A stretch of 64,000 bases of DNA from the NCBI GenBank assembly GCA_003550325.1, contig QKWP01000108.1:104192-168191 (forward strand), written 5' to 3'. This stretch comes from Gigaspora rosea (lineage: Eukaryota; Glomeromycota; Glomeromycetes; Diversisporales; Gigasporaceae). Shown one piece after another: positions 1 to 10,754 of this stretch (position 1 is the stretch's first letter; the number at the start of each line of letters is the position of its first letter). The position numbers and the translations under genes are program-made. The notes beneath the pieces were generated by a model. That model saw nothing but the letters and a program-made list of their open reading frames with translations. It did no database searches and was not told where the DNA came from.

Positions 1-539
1 ATCAAAAATCTGCAGAGATGAGAAATGATTCAGCAATATATAATCTCGCAGATTGTTATGAAAAAGGAATAGGAGTTGAAAAAGATGAGCATAAGGCATT
101 CATTAATTATCAAAAATCTGCAGAGATGGGAAATGCTTCTGCAATAAATAATCTCGCAGGTTGTTATCGAAATGGAATAGGTGTTGAAATGGATGAACAT
201 AAGGCATTCATTAATTATCAAAAATCTGCAGAGATGGGAAAGGCTTCAGCAATATATAATCTCGCGGTTTGTTATCGAAATGGAATAGGAGTTGAAGTGG
301 ATGAACATAAGGCATTCATTTATTATCAAAAATCTGCTGAAATGGGCAATATTTATGCAACAAATCAAGTTGGATACTGCTATCTAGATGGAATTGGGAC
401 TGAAAAAGATAATTATAAAGCATTTCTTTATTTTCAAAAATCTTCTGAGATGGGAGATACTGACGGAATGTCTCAACTTGGTTATTGTTATCGAAATGGA
501 ATTGGAATTTCGAGAGATTTACAAAAGGCAGATTATTGA
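1..539 (+). CDS. Sel1-repeat protein, 5' end outside the window
   Basis: The reading frame is open from the window edge to a TGA at 537-539 and consists of about five tandem 36-residue Sel1-like repeats (108-bp period). Each has the pattern of a small-residue helix, a CY..GIGVE turn, a DEHKAF segment and a YQKSAEMG helix. Sel1 repeats are TPR-like alpha-solenoids used for protein-protein contacts. The first three repeats are nearly identical, which indicates recent internal duplication. The terminal TGA falls where the repeat pattern predicts Trp (KADY, stop, YQM), and a splice-donor-like GTAAGT follows at 548, so this may be a nonsense-mutated exon of a longer gene. A kinase gene follows on the same strand, and the same Sel1-then-kinase order recurs inverted at 56-60 kb. 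Confidence 0.8.
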   Translation, partial: QKSAEMRNDSAIYNLADCYEKGIGVEKDEHKAFINYQKSAEMGNASAINNLAGCYRNGIGVEMDEHKAFINYQKSAEMGKASAIYNLAVCYRNGIGVEVDEHKAFIYYQKSAEMGNIYATNQVGYCYLDGIGTEKDNYKAFLYFQKSSEMGDTDGMSQLGYCYRNGIGISRDLQKADY

Positions 540-940
540 TATCAAATGTAAGTAATCTATTTAATTTTGTTTTCGCCATAACTGTAATCTTTAAAATATA
601 TAATTTCCAATAATGATTAGGGCAAAAAATAAGATGTTAGGTAATTAAAAATCATTTAATTTATCGTTGATGTAATTTAAATCCATTTGCTAATATGTTT
701 TTTAGTCGTAGGTGAATGGACAAATGAGAATACTGATATTGACGACGATGTTAAAAAATTCATAGTTGATGGAAAATATCCATTACCATGGATTTTATAT
801 AAAGAATTTAAGAATATAGAAAAAATAGGAAAAGGTGGATTTGCAACAGTATTTTATGCGAAATGGCTAGACAACAAGCATAATGCTTATAAGAACGTTG
901 CACTCAAACTGCTCCATGGATCAAAATCTTATAATTCAGA

Positions 941-1040
941 ATTTATAAAAGAGGTAATCTTTATTTATATGCACATTATTTTTTCTTATAATTTATAAAA
1001 GAGGTAATCTTTATTTATATGCACATTATTTTTTCTTATA
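941..1040 (+). repeat. 50-bp tandem duplication across an exon/intron junction
   Basis: Positions 941-990 and 991-1040 are identical 50-mers. The unit spans the end of kinase exon 1 and its splice donor, so two identical candidate donors (GAG/GTAATC) now stand 50 bp apart. Use of the second donor would add a non-kinase stretch with a stop. Confidence 0.9.
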
Positions 1041-1096
1041 ATTTATAAATATTAAGCACATTATTTTAATATTAAAGTTAAAGGCGTATTGTGATA

Positions 1097-1270
1097 CAGA
1101 GAACCCTCCCTAAATGCACGCTCTTGGGACTAAACTTTAATAACGTGCATTTAGAGAACATCAAGAAAAAGTGCATTTATGGAGGTCATCTATATACTTG
1201 GGCCCAAATTTAAGTGTGCATTTAGAGAGGGTGTGCACTTAGGGAGGGTGCACTTAGGGAGGGTTCTCTG
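1097..1270 (+). mobile_element. 174-bp Tc1/mariner-type MITE, copy 1
   Basis: The element runs from CAGAGAACCCTCCCTAA to its inverted copy TTAGGGAGGGTTCTCTG and is flanked by TA on both sides (1095-1096 and 1271-1272), as expected for a Tc1/mariner target duplication. Inside, TAAATGCAC/TAAGTGCAC motifs recur in both orientations as possible subterminal repeats. It sits in the interval between the kinase exons. By eye its sequence is identical to the reverse complement of the copy at 2278-2451. Confidence 0.9.
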
Positions 1271-2277
1271 TATTAGTTCCAAACATCCTTTATTTTTAAA
1301 ATCATGGAATATCAAAAGATGATTCTGGAGATTATATTCTTGTGTTGGAATACGCTTCGATGGGTTCATTGCGTCAAAATCTTCACTCTGTATCACAAAT
1401 GAAATGGAAAGATAAATTAACATTATTACATTGTATCGCTTCTGATCTTCAAATAATTCATTCACAAGAGCTTATTCATCGGGATTTGCATAGTGGTAAT
1501 ATTTTACAAAATTCTTTAAATAGCGCTTATATTGCAGATTTAGGACTTTCAATATCAACAAATATGGCATTAAATGCAGAAAGATGTGGTGTTTATGGAG
1601 TTTTACCGTATATAGCACCAGAAGCTTTAGATAGAGGATATTATTCAACAGCATCAGATATTTATTCATTTGGCATAATTATGTGGGAAATTTTATATGG
1701 AACATCAGTATCTTATATCAAGAATTTGGACAACGGCTTCAAATTGAAATATGCAGTAACGATTTACGACCAACAATTATTGAAAACAAGCCACAATGTT
1801 ATATAAATTTAATGAAAAAATGTTGGGAAAAAGACCCTGTATACCGTCCATCTGCAACAAATATTTGTGAAATCCTTACTGAATGGATAAATGACGTGAA
1901 TATTTTATTGGAACTAACTGAATCGGATGAATTATTAAAAAATATTAAAAGTACACATATACAGACATATCCTGATGATCTTTATAGAAGTAAATTTATT
2001 AGTTATACTACTTCACTTACTTCAGTTTATCAAGGTAATAATCATAATTTATTACTTAATTATAAATAAAATTTATTCATTAATACTAATTTATAATTAT
2101 TTAATAGCTAGTGAATTGAATGAGCTGAATATTAATGAAAAAAATATAAATTGAAAAACTGTATATCGTATATTTCGGTTGTTTAGATTTAAATCTTGCT
2201 GTTCTTTAGTAGTCATTGTTCACACATTGTTCGCAAATTGACCAAATATTGTAGATTTCTTTTTCTACACGTAAATA

Positions 2278-2451
2278 CAGAGAACCCTCCCTAAGTGCAC
2301 CCTCCCTAAGTGCACACCCTCTCTAAATGCACACTTAAATTTGGGCCCAAGTATATAGATGACCTCCATAAATGCACTTTTTCTTGATGTTCTCTAAATG
2401 CACGTTATTAAAGTTTAGTCCCAAGAGCGTGCATTTAGGGAGGGTTCTCTG
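2278..2451 (-). mobile_element. 174-bp Tc1/mariner-type MITE, copy 2 (inverted)
   Basis: This copy has the same length and, by base-by-base comparison, is identical to copy 1 in the opposite orientation. TA flanks it at 2276-2277 and 2452-2453. It lies 200 bp downstream of the kinase stop codon, so the two copies bracket the kinase C-lobe exons as an inverted pair about 1 kb apart. Confidence 0.9.
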
Positions 2452-2453
2452 TA

Positions 2454-2949
2454 ACTAAAAACTTTTTACAATTGAAGATCACTTGTAGATTCTTCGCAAA
2501 TGTATATTTCATATAATTACATTTTTAATTAATTGTCATGTTTATTACAAAAATATTTATGAATTATTAAATATGACGTTATTTTGTGTTATTTGTACTT
2601 ATAATTGGCGACTATTTTTTGAAATGCACACTTATTTGTTAATTTTAAACCGCCGAAAATAAGGAAGAATATGATCAAATCAAGAATTATTTTGTCAATT
2701 TGCCAAAAAAGCGGCGACTTAGCCAGATAAATCAATTAAGTTGACTAATACCTAATTGGATGATAACTCGCAGACTGGTTCATTTGACTAGCAAATTTAA
2801 ATTTTATTCGTATTATTCTGGTGAAAAAAAGAGCAATTTCAAACATCAATAAAATTTTTTTTACCGGATTAATTCATTCATAATTACACTAATTAGGGAT
2901 TCAAAATTAAAACCAGAAAATAATATTTTATTTGGACATTTTTAACCTG
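2454..2949. other. Non-coding interval, nothing recognised
   Basis: AT-rich sequence with no long reading frame and no repeat that I could pair elsewhere in the window. Confidence 0.5.
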
Positions 2950-4015
2950 CGCCACTGATTAACCTTAACCAGATGGTTATAAATAACCATAAACGTTACA
3001 CAATATAAATTTATAATGTAAGGGTTATAACTACGATTATCGAACTATTTGAGTCCATATTTACTAACCTTTACTATTCGATAACGAACAAACACTATCA
3101 CACAATATTAATCACGTTTTAACCAATTTATCGGCTACACGCAACCAAACACACCTATACACCACTTAATTATATTTGGCATAATTTGTGTTGCTTCGCT
3201 AACGCTCAGCAACACCTACAGGGTTCGCTTCGCTCACCCTATAGTCACTTCGCTACGGCTGTCGCCTCCGCTTCGCTCCTTTTTCCTAAACACTCAATTT
3301 CAAACTAATCTTAATTCCTAACCCTAACCCTAAACATTAATTATCTAACACTAAAACACAACTACAACGTTACAAATGCCAAAAATCCAGAACGAAAAAC
3401 ATGACACGACGTAACCACGGCGCAGTGAATCACAAAACGAAAACCAAATACAACGTGAAGAAAATAGCGGACGATGAAATATTCTATGAGCCAGAGAATC
3501 AAACGACAGCGACTATTAAACTATAACACCGACAATCGACAACTACACTAGAAAGCGATATTAGTATACAACAGCACCAAAATAAACAAAGCCAATAAAC
3601 GTGAACACGACCCACCACTGAAATACCAGCAAGCAACAACATAGACACCAGTAATGACGACTACACTAAAAGGCAACGTTAGTATACAGCAACACCAAAT
3701 ATGCAAAATTAATAACCGCGAACATGGCCCACCATCGAAATTCTAGCAAACAATAACACCGGCACTAGTAGCGACAACCAAAAGCACCAACAACGGAGAC
3801 ACTGACGGCAACGATCAAAAAGCACCAGTAACGGCAACATCAACGACACTAATGCTACAAAAAGAAGGCCTAATTAGTACTGTAGCAAAAAAAAAAAAAA
3901 AGGACGATTGTAAACAAACAAAATATACTTATATGTGGTGATCTGTGTAACCGGCGAAATCAAAATTCAGAATTAACTGGTTATCGTTAACCATTTATTA
4001 TAATGGTTAACTATA
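2950..4015 (+). mobile_element. Non-autonomous repeat element with telomere-like tract and A/C-rich tandem repeats (copy 1)
   Basis: From left to right it holds: a TTAACC/GGTTA-rich end; a stretch around CAAACACACCTATACACCAC and TTTGTGTTGCTTCGCT; a GC-richer run of CTTCGCT motifs (3190-3280); a CCCTAA tract (3317-3334); then G-poor A/C-rich DNA in which a unit of about 120 bp is repeated imperfectly (roughly 3536-3655 and 3656-3765); and a second AACTGGTTA/GGTTAAC-rich end. The same order of parts occurs inverted at 34878-36118, which is why I treat it as one element. No coding capacity is seen. The exact ends are uncertain. Confidence 0.55.
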
Positions 4016-4135
4016 AGGTAGCTGCGCGACGCAGTCGCGCTAAAACCAGGAACGTAAATAACGATTTTGTAATAACTTTTACTGTATTTCGCAAAATGAC
4101 ACAAGGGGTATAATTTCAAATTTTGCCTAGATTAG
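4012..4135 (+). repeat. GGTAGCTGCGCGACGCAG dispersed repeat, copy 1
   Basis: It begins AAGGTAGCTGCGCGACGCAG and continues through CTAAAACCAGGAACGTAAA and a TATTTCGCAAAATGA segment. A second copy in the same orientation lies at 4944-5087 with small indels, and a diverged start occurs at 44589. The GC-rich head contains a short palindrome (GCGCGACGCAGTCGCGC). Confidence 0.75.
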
Positions 4136-4260
4136 TGCTCGTACCCGGATAACTTTTTATCCGAAAGATTGTAACCTTTAACAAAATTAAATAACCGGTT
4201 TTATATCCTATTCAAATAAAAGGATAACGGTTATATCCGGATAAGATATTTATATGATTG
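4133..4260 (+). repeat. CCGGATAA dispersed repeat, copy 1
   Basis: This stretch of about 125 bp (TAGTGCTCGTACCCGGATAA to GGATAAGATATTTATAT) is repeated in the same orientation at 38847-38972 with about 85% identity by eye. It carries internal inverted pairs of GGATAA/TTATCC, so it can fold. It is probably a very small MITE or a solo fragment. Confidence 0.7.
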
Positions 4261-4735
4261 TTGATTTATATATACAGTATTAATACATAAATCAAATAAA
4301 GTACTACAATAATAAAGTAAAAAAAATTAGAAAAATAAATAAATAAATAAATAAAAACGAATAAAAATGAATCACTATATGCTCGCCTAAATATTAAATG
4401 CTAACTTTTCATACATTAAAAGAATAGTTCTAATATTCATATATATTTAACAATGTAATTAATAATTTTTGCATTCCCTGCGCAGAACACATCCACATTT
4501 GTTTTTCGGCAACGGCAGGAATCTGGTCGGGTGTCATGTCTATAAGATAATTACTAAATATTTTAAACAAAAATTTACCTTTTTCGACATAAAAAACTTG
4601 CATCCCAAGTTATTCCTATTTTGTTTAGGCATGAGAAGTTCTTCTGTTATGCCAATACAAAAGAATAATGACGAAACAATAAAAGAACGATCTTTATATA
4701 AATTAATGAAAAAAAATCAATGTAATTATTAATAA

Positions 4736-4935
4736 ATAATTATTATCAGTAATTTATTACATTGCTGTGCATTTCACAATTATTAAAAATCGAGAAAGAA
4801 TGAATGTTCATTCAGAATTAAATTCAGAAATGATGTGGAACAAAGTAATTATTATCAGTAATTTATTACATGATCTGCATACAAGATGAAAATCGAGAAA
4901 GAACACATGTCAATTCAGAAATGATGTGGAGCAAT
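4736..4935 (+). repeat. Tandem duplication of about 110 bp
   Basis: AATTATTATCAGTAATTTAT followed by ATCGAGAAAGAA and TCAGAAATGATGTGGA occurs twice in a row (from about 4736 and about 4846), with a deletion in the second unit. Confidence 0.75.
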
Positions 4936-4943
4936 AAGTAATT

Positions 4944-5087
4944 ATAAGGTAGCTGCGCGACGCAGTCGCGCTAAAACCAGGAACGTAAACACGGTTTTGT
5001 AATATGACTTTTAGAATATTATAAAGTTTTCCGTATTTCGCAAAATGATGCATAGGGGTGTAATTTCGAATTTTAGCCTATATTAAG
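4944..5087 (+). repeat. GGTAGCTGCGCGACGCAG dispersed repeat, copy 2
   Basis: Same repeat as 4012-4135, with about 20 extra bases in the middle (AATATTATAAAG region). The two copies are separated by 0.8 kb. Confidence 0.75.
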
Positions 5088-5344
5088 TCAGGCTATCATT
5101 TTAAATAATGTCATGGACATTATTATGCAACAATACAGTAATCAGATATAACAATTAAATTAATTCAGAAAAAAGAAAACAAATTTTTATATATGCTGTT
5201 ACCAAATAAAAGAGCATTATATATTTAATAACTGTCATTTTTCTCCGAGGAAAAAATAATATATTTAAGTACTACGTTTAAACTGATACGCATGAATCAG
5301 GTTTAATTTGGCTAGTTTCCTTAAGTGATCATGAAATATCGTCA

Positions 5345-5514
5345 CAGATGCACCAATCAGATCTCTGACTCCCTATGAAATCGTCTATTGCGCACTAACA
5401 AAAAAGATTTCCGGTACAAGAAAAGCCCTATTTCGGCATAACTCTAGCCCTAACCATTTGATTTAAAAAATTCGATTGTTTTAGTTAGCGTAAGTCATCT
5501 GATTGGTGCACCTG
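5345..5514. mobile_element. 170-bp MITE-like inverted-repeat element
   Basis: Ends are CAGATGCACCAATCAGATCT on the left and, reverse-complemented, CAGGTGCACCAATCAGATGA on the right. The interior contains AACTCTAGCCCTAACC, a one-unit telomere-like motif. No clear target duplication was seen. Confidence 0.6.
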
Positions 5515-5972
5515 AAAGATTTTTTATGGGTAGCTAACTTCTACGTAGAAATATCCAAAACTTACTAATTTAGTAATACTATATTTGGAAATACCAGATA
5601 AGGTACGATGATATGTCAAATTGGATTCTAACTATATTAAAATAAACTTCCCGATTGGTATCATTAAAATTAAACTTATTAAATAAATGATTTTTGGTAA
5701 ATATTATCTCACAAAACGTGAATATTACGCATATCAAAATATTTGTATCATGTGCTATTCTTAATATTGTTGATCCAAAAATTTTTAGATTTCTTAGAAA
5801 TTCTATATGGTTTGGAATTTCCAAAATTGTATTTTTTTAAGCTCGTTGCATAAATTACTAAATGCATTCTGGAATTTTCTGCTCAAAAAAACACTTTTTA
5901 AATTATTCCGGCAAAGTATATAAGTGAATGATTTTTTATCTTTTATTTTTCATAATCGCACGGAAAAAATAA

Positions 5973-6382
5973 AATTTGAAAGTGGGCAAAATAAATAATA
6001 AACCTAATAAAAATTTGACCTGTCGAATTTTAATTGTTAGAAGGCCTTTACATTATTCAAATCCAATATTTGTAAATTATTTGAATAATCTAGAATATCG
6101 TATTCAGCAATTAGAAAATAAGCAATTAAAAACTAAAAGGCTAATAAAAAATGTTGGACAAATTAGAAATAGTAGACAAATTCGAAATGGTAAAATTTGA
6201 TTTTATTATGTCTCAAAATTACAAATTTCTTACTATGTTTTTAATCTTTTAATTGTCAATCTTTTTCAGGTACTAATTGTGTTATCGTAGTTCTATTTCT
6301 TGATCCTGTGACCTACTTGAGATGGTTAGAACATCGCATTCAACAATTAGAAAATCACTTTAAGATTTATTATAAGCTATAA
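5973..6382 (+). CDS. Small two-exon coiled-coil-like gene fragment
   Basis: Exon 1 (5973-6189) is open but has no ATG; a TAA lies immediately upstream at 5970-5972. It contains LEYRIQQLENK. A GTAAAA donor at 6190 pairs with a TTTTTCAG acceptor ending at 6269 (80-bp intron), and the phases agree: G plus GT gives Gly. Exon 2 (6270-6382) continues GTNCVIVVLFLDP..., contains LEHRIQQLENH and stops with TAA at 6380-6382. The two exons thus carry near-identical 11-residue amphipathic segments, suggesting an internally duplicated coiled-coil motif. I do not recognise the family. Either an upstream exon is missing or this is a gene remnant. Confidence 0.5.
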
Positions 6383-6797
6383 TTCAAGACTATATGACCA
6401 AATTTTTATTATCATTTATTCTATCTATTCTATTGTGTTTCATTTCATTTTATTATTTTATATATTATGTTTATGCTAATCCTTTGAATTGTAAATATTT
6501 GAATATTTATCCAATATTTTTATTATCCATTCTATCACTATCAAAGAAGCATGTTCATGTTACGTCTAATTTATTATTGTACAATTATGTTCATGAAAAA
6601 ATGTTTACTTAGCATAGTTAATTGTTTAATAAATAACATTTGCAATTAATAATTAGTAATCATAAATGTGTTAGGGTCTTCTGAAGCTAATGTAGCTGGT
6701 CTAAATTAGTTTACAGACAAAATTTAGTCAATATAATATATATCTTTTGATGTAAAATATTTAGCTAATAATTTCCGTATACCCGGTACAGCATATT

Positions 6798-6834
<37 letters not shown>

Positions 6835-7500
6835 TAAAATGATAGTATATCACGCGATCGAAAAGAAGAGCGGTCACACAACTTCATACGACTTCATTAT
6901 AATGCCATCACTTGTAAGACAACGCAAATGAAAATCAGAAGATGGCGCTAAAAGAAGGGCACGGCATACAAAGATCAAAATCAAATACGTTTAATGACAT
7001 GGAATCTGCATGGAATAAAGAATCATTTAAAAAATATTAGGTATAAAATCAGATATGATGAAGACAAATCCACAGGTGCTTGAACGGAAATTTGCGTGAC
7101 CCACTTCACCCATCATGAGAGTGTAAAGACGCATGATTATATCATTTTCTAACTTGCATTTTTTCACGTGTATTCTTAACACAAAGTCGACTTGTTTCGG
7201 TGGGACCACCAACTGCGATCGTTATTCATGGGATTCATTGCCTTTCTGGCCATCAATTATTTCTTTCATACTTCTGACCAGTGTTTGTCTGAAACGTTTC
7301 GGCTCTTGAGTTTCGGTTTCGCCCAAAATCCGAACCCTCCGAAATTGGCAAAACCTAAACTTAACCTAGTGAACTGTATAAAAAACACAATTTAACTTAT
7401 GCGTATATATAAATGCTACAGAAATTAATTATCTTTGCTGAAAATATTTAGCCACCTATTTTAGGTGAAAACAATGCTACAAGCCGTTATTTATTTCGCT
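6383..7500. other. Non-coding interval with an AAT microsatellite
   Basis: An ATA/AAT trinucleotide run lies at about 6801-6832. Otherwise I see only AT-rich sequence and short unsupported open frames. Confidence 0.6.
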
Positions 7501-7559
7501 ACTTGAAGCAAAAACGAAGCCTTAAATGCATAGCATTACTTAAATTATTGCGTTTTGCA

Positions 7560-7733
7560 AAAATGATGTGGCCTCTGCCGATCACAGTAGATATTATAAA
7601 TGAAAAGCAAGTCGTGAAAGAAGATAAAATTGCCGAAAAATTGTCAATTTTGTATCATCAAAATATTCTGATTTTATATGAATTAGCAAAATTATTAACA
7701 CAAAAAGAATATCAGATGCAATTAAAGGTAGGT
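7560..7733 (+). CDS. Possible orphan exon, unknown
   Basis: An open frame (from MMWPLPITVDII to EYQMQLK) ends exactly at a GTAGGT donor-like site at about 7732. Composition is Lys/Leu-rich and helical-looking. No acceptor or partner exon could be assigned, and the family is not recognised. Confidence 0.25.
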
Positions 7734-7829
7734 AGGCTTTTGTCTATCGTCATACATGTTTGACCTACAAACGTCAAAACTAGGCTCTCAATAAGTGCTT
7801 CACTTAATAACTTTACTTAAAAACATTAA

Positions 7830-7871
7830 GTCTACCAGATAAAGATAGATCCTTTTCCCTTATCGGTGATT
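7830..7871 (-). other. Short conserved SPIREKDL motif, exon-end-like
   Basis: On the minus strand this reads SPIREKDLSLSG followed by GTAGAC. A very similar sequence, SPIREKDLTSG followed by GTATTA, lies on the minus strand at 57350-57381, upstream of the kinase remnant. Conservation ending at a GT suggests a shared exon end or a shared repeat. The function is unknown. Confidence 0.35.
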
Positions 7872-7875
7872 AAAA

Positions 7876-8145
7876 TTTAAATAAATATAGGGAAATTTAC
7901 GCATCGGGACCCAAATTTGAAAATAATTATGAATGAGGGCCCAACTTAAAAATATTATTTATAAAGGCCTAATTTTTGAAAATATTACAAATGCGGGCCC
8001 AAGTAGTGATGGGCAAATCCCGATTTTTTTAAAAATCCCGCGCGTGATGCAGGATCCCGCGAGGATCTGCGCAGGATTCGCGGGATCGAGTAGAGAGTTT
8101 CTGAATTTTTCACGATTAATAAAAATATATATATAAATCATCCCT
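7876..8145. repeat. Degenerate GGGCCCAA repeats and a GGGAT-rich palindromic stretch
   Basis: From 7876 to 8000 a unit of about 35 bp (GGGCCCAA, TTTGAAAATATTA) recurs about four times. From 8003 to 8110 a GC-richer stretch of CCCGCG/GGATC motifs is self-complementary. TAGTGATGGGCAAA at 8002 looks like a hAT-type terminus, but I found no matching right end. Confidence 0.45.
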
Positions 8146-8149
8146 AGGA

Positions 8150-9237
8150 ATGTAATTTTCCGTTAAAATAATAATCATTTCATATAAATCTTACTGCATT
8201 TATTACAAATAAAAATGCTTATATAGATTTTGCATATCGGTCGATTTGTTTCGACTCCAAAATCAACCAATCATGATTGAGGATTATCAAAGAAATTTCG
8301 TACTTAAAATTTATTACAGTACGAATTTTCATAAGAACGGCCTTTTTAACTAACCTTGTCTTTATAATTAAATACGTAGAAAATTATGGCGTTTATATAT
8401 TTAATTACAAGCCAAATTTGTGTTAAAAAGGTCAGTTTTTTAAAAATTTGTTTCCTCTTTCTTTTCTTCCAAACGGCAAAAGCAATTATCTCTCCTACAA
8501 TCAACAAAATCTATAATACAAGGAAAGGATGGGGGATAAAAAAATTTTCAGGTGCCGAATAACCCTTTCATTATATGGCTGTACCGAATAACCTACGGTG
8601 ACGATGGTGAAGTTTCAGGAACAGGTTTCTACCTAACAGGTTTTTGCTTTTTTTACCCATTCATTTACATCATATATGTTGCGTGCATATAAACGTTTTT
8701 TGTAGAAAATAAGCAATGAAACTGAAATTCTGCACATAAACATTACTAGGTGCATCTCATAGTACTATATTTATCTATATGTTTAACCAAGCATCGCTTT
8801 AACAGGTTTTTCTCTCGATTAAAGTGCATGAAGATCACTATAAAAAATGTTTTTTATTATTGTCTTTAGGAATTGCACTAACTAAATAAGTCTGTTATGA
8901 TCTTTTTTTTTTTATTACTACTTTACTAGAATTCAAAAATATGCAAGTGGATATACTACCTCGCAACTCAGGTTTTGCCCTAATGCGATGATCATAGCAA
9001 ATTTAATAAACACATAATTATCGAAATTAAAGTAAATTGTTAAATTGTCGATAATAAAAATGTCGACCAGTATATCATTTCGGTATAATCTTATACCGGC
9101 CGGAAATTTTATTATCAAAAACTACATTTTATTGTCGAAAAATAATTATCGAAATTTGTCACAAAATTCATCACGTGTCCTACTACGTAATTGCAAATCA
9201 GCTGTAAGTATCTGAATCTATACTACAAGGATTGATG
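8150..9237. other. Non-coding interval, nothing recognised
   Basis: AT-rich with no convincing coding frame or paired repeat. Confidence 0.5.
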
Positions 9238-9390
9238 CATAAGCTGAGACGGGGTATGCTCCCAGGAATAACAACTATAATTGCCCCGGTATTGCCGTCA
9301 TCGGCTGAATTGTTATGCCGGTGGTCTCCCACACTGCATTAAGCAGGCTGACTTTGAGTTAAAGAGTTGGGAGGGTTTGGCAGATTTGTC
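9238..9390 (-). repeat. Diverged copy of the GGCCGG/GGGAGCATATCCC repeat
   Basis: Read on the minus strand, this matches the GC-richer repeat at the right end of the window: AAACCCTCCCAACT, then GTGGGAGACCACCGGC, then GGGAGCATACCCCG. It parallels 62740-62875 and 63452-63799. It is strongly diverged. Confidence 0.5.
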
Positions 9391-9647
9391 TGTACCGTGT
9401 TTCTTATTATGCCAGATCCTTGCAATCGATTAGTGTTTGACAGTGCCCGAATAAGCAATTAATTAAAATTTTGTGTTTATCTGACTTCATATGCTGATTC
9501 ACGCAAGATTGGCATATCTGCGCTCTCGATTAGGACTAATGGCTGTATTTCTGTGCCTGACCGGTTCGTTTCTTGCATATTCCTGCTTAGCTATCGTTTC
9601 GATCTGTTGATTTCTATCAACTGACAAAAAAAAAGCGGGCAATTTCA

Positions 9648-10626
9648 AGAAGAGTGAACCCAGTGATGATCGAATTGTATCACCCTTGATATAATTATAT
9701 ATAATTTTTGATTGGCCAAAAAGTAAACAAATATATGAAATCAGATAATGCTGAAATCCATGTAACCCATATCCAAATCTTGTATAACCAATTAACACTA
9801 AGTAATCAAAACAATCAAATGCTATCCCTTAAACCATCCAGCGGGCAAATTTGCCTGCTAAAATCTTGGGGGTTTTTTTTTTATTTTTAAATGATTGTAC
9901 TGGATTTTCCTAAGCATTTTTACACCTTTTAGAAGCTAGAATTAAAGTATACCACTTTGCAGATCAACTTGTGATTTTATATTATGTGGTAGTGGTATAT
10001 CACAAGAATATGCGTGCTAGTAGTACACGATTCTCTATTAATCACTATTAATTTACTATTAAAAAAATCAAAAAAAAATCAAAAAAAATTATGAATAAGT
10101 CCCCACATTTTATATAATGATATTTCATCTATATCTGTAATATTCAAAGCTGAATTATTAGAGCGATTGAGAAGCTTTGACCCAATAAACATTCCTTAAC
10201 AAAAATGCAAAATATTTCGTGAAATTTTGCTTGCGATCTTTGTTTGTGTCACATGGCATGTGCAATGACGTACTATTGTATTGTCACATGCATTGTGTTC
10301 CCGGGAGTTACTCTAATCAATTTTGGTTAGTCTTTCAACAAAAAAAAAATTTTGCCATATGTTTACTTTTCTTCCAATTATTTTAGCAGGCTAATTTGCC
10401 CGCTTAACTCAAACAGTTTAAGGGATAAGCTGCCAGAGGCAAAAAGCGTTTATAAAACCACTAACAAAAAAATATTTTTACCTTGGGGTTAGGGTTAGGG
10501 TAAGGGCCAACTTTTGATATAGCTAGAAGGTCTTTTATATATAGAATCAAGTATCCAATCAAAATTCTCAGGTGATTATATCGAGGGTGACACGATTCGT
10601 GGTTATCACTGGGTTCACTCTTCTTA
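9648..10626. mobile_element. Inverted-repeat element of about 980 bp
   Basis: The left arm (about 9648-9862) starts AGAAGAGTGAACCCAGTGAT and ends in GGTTTAAGGGATAGC-type sequence near GCAAATTTGCCTGCTAAAAT. The right arm (about 10383-10626) contains the same blocks inverted, ending ATCACTGGGTTCACTCTTCT. A GGTTAGGGTTAGGG tract lies in the right arm (10483-10503). No transposase is present. Confidence 0.65.
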
Positions 10627-10754
10627 AAGTGTCCCAAAAAAGCTCTGTAAATGTTTTTTTTATGGTGAATTATGATAATTTCAAAGCAAACCAACCCATC
10701 CCAAAACGTGATCAGATTGTGTGAAAAAATTTTTTTGTAATCAATCTATGAATT

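Larger units (their letters stand above)
702..2069 (+). pseudogene. TKL-like protein kinase, interrupted and frameshifted
   Basis: Exon 1 (about 708-950) encodes the N-lobe: a glycine loop GKGGFATVF near 828 and a VALKLL lysine strand near 897. It ends at GAG/GTAATC. After a MITE-bearing interval the kinase resumes near 1309 with HGISKDD. It contains the catalytic HRDLHSGN (HRD at 1477-1485), a DLG in place of DFG (near 1536) and APEAL (near 1615). Near 1707-1720 one base appears to be missing and the frame shifts. The next frame carries the C-lobe (QEFGQRLQIEI, CWEKDPVYRPSA) and stops at 2069. The sequence just before exon 2 is also disturbed, with an in-frame TAA. DLG is common in the expanded kinase families of Glomeromycota. 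I infer a pseudogene, though a sequencing error could explain the single frameshift. The close relative at 56.4-57.2 kb is on the other strand. Confidence 0.8.

Noticed and set aside
4469-4732. 87-codon plus-strand frame
   Set aside because: No ATG-consistent start, no recognisable domain. A TTTGTTTAG acceptor-like site before MRSSSVMPIQKN hints at an exon, but nothing pairs with it.
9499-9798. 99-codon minus-strand frame
   Set aside because: It lies across the end of the inverted-repeat element at 9648-10626 and has no coding features.
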